Part shown: positions 59,420 to 64,000 of the stretch, in pieces | How positions within the stretch are numbered: the stretch's first letter is position 1 | Layout of the letters: each line of letters opens with the position of its first letter | NCBI RefSeq assembly: GCF_014805625.2 | Contig: NW_023998491.1 | Span: 432,634-496,633 of the forward strand | Direction of reading: 5' to 3' | Length of the DNA: 64,000 bases | Origin: Glossina fuscipes | Lineage: Eukaryota > Arthropoda > Insecta > Diptera > Glossinidae | The notes under the pieces: model-generated | What the model saw: only the letters and a program-made list of their open reading frames with translations | What the model was told of the DNA's origin: nothing | Databases searched by the model: none | Program-made: the position numbers and the translations under genes

Positions 59420-59575
59420 AATTTCTATTGCTGAGCTGGTTTAAGGGCTAGTAGGTACGTCCTTAATCATTACGAAACGAGTTTCAGTTGTGCTTTGATC
59501 GCTTGCCATCTGTATGCATTTTCTCCTAGAAATCCTTAAAGGAAATAAAAGGCAAAGCAAAGCCCACAAAACTCT
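59420..59575 (+). repeat. tRNA-derived SINE head
   Basis: TGCTGAGCTGGTTTAAGGGC resembles a tRNA A-box region and ACGAAACGAGTTTCAGTTG may be a weak B box. No shared 3' block follows. Confidence 0.35.
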
Positions 59576-59821
59576 TCCTTAATTAGGTTAAAAGCCATGA
59601 AATAGCCGGTTATGGGTAGATTGGAGACTTTCGCTAAGTCATTCATTCATTCATTAATAAGCATTACAGATAACTGTACTGTAACTCTTCCGAAATTGTA
59701 ATTACGTTAATTGTAAAGTTAGTGGAAAAAGTCCTCTTTGCATCTCATTCAATATAATCGCTAAGCATTTCAAAGGAGAAGAAGAAAAATCTTCTCTTTT
59801 ATAATTATTTTTATATTCATT

Positions 59822-59824
<3 letters not shown>

Positions 59825-59859
<35 letters not shown>
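59825..59859. repeat. 35-bp poly(A) tract
   Basis: Uninterrupted A run. (AAGC)5 lies at 59978-59998 and a T tract of 30 at 60389-60418. 59576-61090 otherwise holds AT-rich sequence with no gene seen. Confidence 0.95.
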
Positions 59860-59860
<1 letters not shown>

Positions 59861-60386
59861 AGAAAAGACAAAAAAAATTAATGATAATTAACAAGACTTT
59901 ATAAGGTAATTAATGGTCAAGTTTATAACAAATAAAATGTAATAATTAATATACCGGCTGTGAACAAAAATAAAAACAAGCAAGCAAGCAAGCAAGCAAC
60001 AAGAAAGTAATAACTCATATGAACCATATCTGCAAACAAGTAACGAGTAATGTCACACAAACTAAAGCGAAAAATTAGAAATAAACACAAAATAATCAAC
60101 ATACAACATACACATACACACACACACGCCTACCTAGCTTAACACTTACACTAACACTTAAACAAGTAAAAAGATGACACACTCATACATAAGCAAGCAC
60201 ACGAATATGAAATGAAGTTAAAACGATATCACTCACATGTAGTGGAAAATCTTTTGCATTTTTTTTTTTTTTTCTTTCTTTCAACTTCGAAAATATTAAA
60301 AAAAGTAAGTAAATAAATAAAAACATGTATGTGCCTAAACATACATATACGCATGCATTCGTGTACGTACATTTATTTATTTATTT

Positions 60387-60425
<39 letters not shown>

Positions 60426-61094
60426 TCAAATATAGTCAATAGACTATATTCAGTCGCCAGACGCGCGCCAACGTGTAAACACATTTCTTGAAAACGTTAT
60501 AAATATAAGTAAAAAAATTTTTAAAAACAAAATCGTGTTTAATGCGAACAATATTGAAAGTAAAATATAAGATAACGTGAGATAAATAATAAAAATGAAT
60601 TAATTTTCAGATACCATCAGTGAAAGAAATTGAAATTAAACAAAAATTAAAAAAAATTTTTTTTTATAAATAAATATGATAAAATTCAAAAATATTATAA
60701 AGAAAAGTTTTTAAATAAAATAAAGTGATTAAAGTTAATTGAAAGCATGTCCGTTCTATGCCATACAAATTTGGAGGAGAAGTTGCACTCAAGTCCAGCT
60801 AACACTTAAACCTAACTTGTGCGAAGGGGTGCAAGAATTTTCTTTCTTTGAGCTTCATATAAAGTAAAGGCTCAAAGTCTGTTGTAGAATTTTTAAATGA
60901 TCTTAAGACTCAACATTTTTATTTAAAAAATACAAAGAATACTCCAAAAACTTGTTAAGCATCATAGAAGCTAATGACGTCTTCAGGTTACCATGCGGTC
61001 TGTAATGTGATTTAATTAGTTCTTAAAGTCAAGAAAGTTGATTAGATTTCCTTTGGCATTTATCTGCCAAGTTTGTTAGAGTTTAAAATACAGT

Positions 61095-61540
61095 AGTGGA
61101 CCATGGCCCACCATAAGACACTGCACACCGTCCTACAATTATTTCTATAATAACATTTCAAAATAAGGCTTTATATGCGAAGCATTGGAAATAGTGGCCT
61201 GACCTGCACCCTTTGTCCTTGAGCTAAAACATGTCGGAATGCCATATTTCATTAAGTTATCTCAAAGATTGCGAGTTGTACGTTAAAGGCAAAAAAACAA
61301 GGCGCATGGAGGGACAGATGTACAGGCATCAATGTAATAAAAGATGGATATGTCTTCAGTCGCACTGGTTGCTGCTTACACCCACACAAACATCCACACC
61401 CTTGTACTATAAGCGATGTGGTGTATAACAAGACGCAGACAAACGGACAAACGAGTTTAATTAGATTTAGAAAGTGATCCTAAAACGATCGGTAGAATAA
61501 AAGGTACGGCAGACCTCCTTGCACCACATTTTATTTATTT
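61095..61540 (-). mobile_element. Helentron-like relic, family I
   Basis: Reverse orientation: TTGTCCTTGAGCTAAAACAT, GTCGGAATGCCATATTTCAT, GAGGGACAGATGTACAGGC, an internal second end AGCGATGTGGTGTATAAC, GACGCAGACAAACGGACAAA, ACGATCGGTAGAATAAAAGG, CAGACCTCCTTGCACC. Two partial copies appear fused. Confidence 0.65.
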
Positions 61541-61842
61541 TCGAAAAACATTTAAATATATTTAGACAGTAAAAATTCAAATTATTAATATTCATAGCTT
61601 GAATAAATATTTTTTAATATTCACTCGAGTATATCCAGCCGTTTAAAGCCAACTAACCCTATCACTGGTATTCGATTGAATATTTTTGAAAAACTACCTA
61701 ATACCAATTAGTTTAAAATAAAAATAAATCAAAAGAAGAAGGGAAAACAAAATTTACTGGAATATATCTAATAAGACAATGAGAAAAGTCAAATTATCTT
61801 TTTGTGACGAATTTTGGATACTCCTCAGGAATTTCATTCACC

Positions 61843-61957
61843 GGCCTTGTTGTCAATTTTCATATCAAAATTATTAGGCCTTGTTGCCAATTTTCATATC
61901 ACAATTTTTAGGCTTTGTTGCCAATTTTCATATCACAATTTTTAGGCCTTGTTGCCA
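61843..61957. repeat. About 34-bp tandem repeat, 3.4 copies
   Basis: GGC(C/T)TTGTTG(C/T)CAATTTTCA starts at 61843, 61878, 61911 and 61945; units are 33-35 bp long and end ATTTTTA. Confidence 0.9.
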
Positions 61958-61959
61958 AA

Positions 61960-62995
61960 TTAATAAACGATAATAAGTCATTGCTTGACAACGATATATT
62001 CAATCATCGTCCCAATGTTTTACTTTTTCAGGTATTTACCTTATTTGCCTAGATATACATAACAAAATTTTCAATCTATAGCAAAAATGAATATTTTCCA
62101 ATTTGTTATACACCTATGTTTAGTTGTGGCGCTTGTAGGTTATAGGCGTTAATCGAGTAATAATTCGCCGTACGAGTTATAGGCGAAAGATTTAGGTGAA
62201 CTTGATTAAAAACATTTTATTATCTGAGAATTTTGATAAGATCGCTCGATATTTACTTTTAGATGCTACAAACGGAATAAACGACTTTGTGTGCTTCTTG
62301 TTTATCCTTGTTGCTGGCTATAAAAACTGTGCATTTATTGCAATATTTTTTTTAAAAGTCACGCACGTGTACATATAACTTCATTATCTCATGCAAAACA
62401 AAAATCTCTTGAATGATAAATTATTGTTAAAAGATAAAGTTAAATTTTCTTCGGTGTTTTAGATAAAATTTAATAACCTTAATGAGGAACAATATAAATA
62501 GATTTTTTTTTTTTTTGCAAATTTCATTAAAACTAAGCTGTTTACTTGTTTTCATTTATTTCATTCAAAAACGAAAAATGGAAATTTCCTGATTTTTTCA
62601 TAAAGGAAACTAATTATTTTTCTGGTTTTATTATGCTAAGTCTGTCTATCCTTCCGTCAATTCATCATTTCATTAACTGTTTTGCCATCTTTTAACCATA
62701 GCTATCTCTAATGTAGCCCTATAACTGAGTTTGACAAAGTGACAGTACATACACATTATTATTTCTCGGAAATATGAAAAAGACCTAAAAAAGAAAAATT
62801 TCAAAATATAATTTTCAACACCATGTGCACATTATATTAATTTGCGATTTGGGGAGACTGCTTATCTAGAATCGTTGGAAAAATACATCTGATTATTACC
62901 AATATTCGGCATAAATAACGAGACTTTCTTGTTGGTGTTTGCTTGAAATGCGGAATAGTTAAAGTTTATCTTAAGACGAATACAACTTTCTTACT
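61960..62995. other. AT-rich sequence, nothing firm
   Basis: A lone CTAAGTCTGTCTATCCTTCC at 62637 suggests another decayed helentron-like fragment. No exon seen. Confidence 0.4.
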
Positions 62996-62999
62996 AGTT

Positions 63000-63445
63000 T
63001 TTTGTACCAAAGGATGAGAAGTATATTCGTTTTGCCAAATCGTATGCAACGTCCAGAAAGAGTTAGAGACCCTTGACAATAATCAAATTTTAAAAAGTTT
63101 TAAGCATGTCCATCTGTCCGGCTGTCCGTATCCATTTACACATTCTCCTGATTGCAAAAATAAGACAATCGGTTTCAAATTTGGCAGCAATAAGGAAAGT
63201 TAATGCAAGCAGATTGATATTGAAAATAAGCCAAGTCCGTTACAGGGCACGTCTGCAATGAAATGTAACAAGAGACAACATTTGTTTTCAAAATAAGAAA
63301 AATTTGATCTTTTCCTCGTTACTTCTAAATCACAAAAGATATAACTATAAATACTTAGACACAGGTTTCACGGATAATCCTACAGTGTACAAAAATGAAA
63401 TTAATGGAAAATGCGAGTAAAGAAGAACAGGAAAAACATTATAGA
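63000..63445 (+). mobile_element. Helentron-like relic, family II
   Basis: ACCAAAGGATGAGAAGTAT, AACGTCCAGAAAGAGTTAGA, TAAGCATGTCCATCTGTCCG, CAATCGGTTTCAAATTTGG, GCAGATTGATATTGAAAATA. It is followed directly by another copy. Confidence 0.7.
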
Positions 63446-63449
63446 ATAG

Positions 63450-63965
63450 TAAAATTGAATAATCTTGTCAAAATGTCTGCTACGCGCAGAGGGAAGTTCA
63501 GGAGATCCTACAAAAAAAACATATCTGCGTTATGATCGTGTCCGTCTAGGCTTGTTTATCCTTCCCTCTTTCACATTCTGTGGAATTATACATGTCCAAA
63601 CTTCTGCTGCTCGCAAGAGACAAGATTTTGAAATCAATTTTTGTCAAAATATTCAAAGTTATTGCAACCAGGTTCGTATCGAAAGTCGGCGAACTCAGTC
63701 AAAGGACACGCACATAGCACAAAAAAAGCTGATAACGTGTGTTTTATGAAAAGGGGAGAAACTGAGATATCGGGCTCTTTATTTATATTGATATATATTT
63801 TGTAGATGATCCTTTAACATCTGCACAAAAATAGAAGAATTCGACCACGCTCACTCAATAGTATAGAATATCGAAGATTCACTTTTCCATGTTTTTTTTT
63901 CAAAGGTGATGGGCATAAAAGATGCGACCACAGCTCAATGTAATTTTCTTATTTGTCTTTATTTA
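63450..63965 (+). mobile_element. Helentron-like relic, family II
   Basis: TTGTCAAAATGTCTGCTACG, CAGAGGGAAGTTCAGGAG, TCGTGTCCGTCTAGGC, AGGTTCGTATCGAAAGTCGG, GAATTCGACCACGCTCACTC, AAGGTGATGGGCATAAAAGA, CAATGTAATTTTCTTATTTG. Nearly full length. Confidence 0.75.
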
Positions 63966-63966
63966 T

Positions 63967-63971
<5 letters not shown>

Positions 63972-64000
<29 letters not shown>
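63972..64000. repeat. Poly(T) tract at window edge
   Basis: T run that continues to the end of the window. Confidence 0.95.

Overview
The window looks like dipteran nuclear DNA, most likely a higher fly (Muscomorpha). It is very AT-rich, has long introns, and carries many relics resembling the fly INE-1/DINE-1 helentron family, plus mariner fragments, a non-LTR retrotransposon and tRNA-derived SINEs. Nothing looks prokaryotic, and I found no rRNA, intact tRNA or CRISPR array. Two 100-N gaps (8569-8668 and 33611-33710) mark contig joins.

The main gene is on the + strand and I assembled it from five exons with matching splice phases: 8669-8922, 51661-51753, 52851-53089, 53159-53314 and 56718-56813. 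Together they encode about 279 residues of a Rab-effector-type protein. A helical segment is followed by a FYVE-related zinc finger of the Slp/Slac2 (synaptotagmin-like/MyRIP-melanophilin) type. Both ends are missing: the 5' part lies in or before the first N gap and the 3' part lies past 56.8 kb or outside the window. The first visible intron is about 42.7 kb.

Inside that intron, on the same strand, are two short coding segments with a transmembrane helix. One is a start exon at 21555-21685 with a good donor site. The other is an open frame at 43104-43421, with one helix and an acidic tail. They may be the first and last exons of one nested small membrane protein gene or two separate genes; I could not find connecting exons.

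The rest is repeats. 0-8.5 kb: decayed helentron-like copies, a degenerate TTATTCATTA-type array split by one of them, and a 61-bp satellite. 9-21 kb: helentron-like relics, an 83-bp degenerate array and a mariner end. 21-43 kb: nested membrane ORFs, SINEs, two copies of one non-LTR retrotransposon family (23.8 and 38.2 kb), a second mariner fragment, a 708-bp inverted-repeat element, a 107-bp inverted-repeat element, and 141-bp and 51-bp tandem repeats. 43-64 kb: the remaining exons among more helentron-like relics, SINEs and microsatellites.

I see no convincing new multi-gene system. The observations most worth following are the nested membrane ORFs, the unusual cysteine spacing of the zinc finger, the 708-bp element with repeated subterminal motifs, and the in-frame 17-residue minisatellite.
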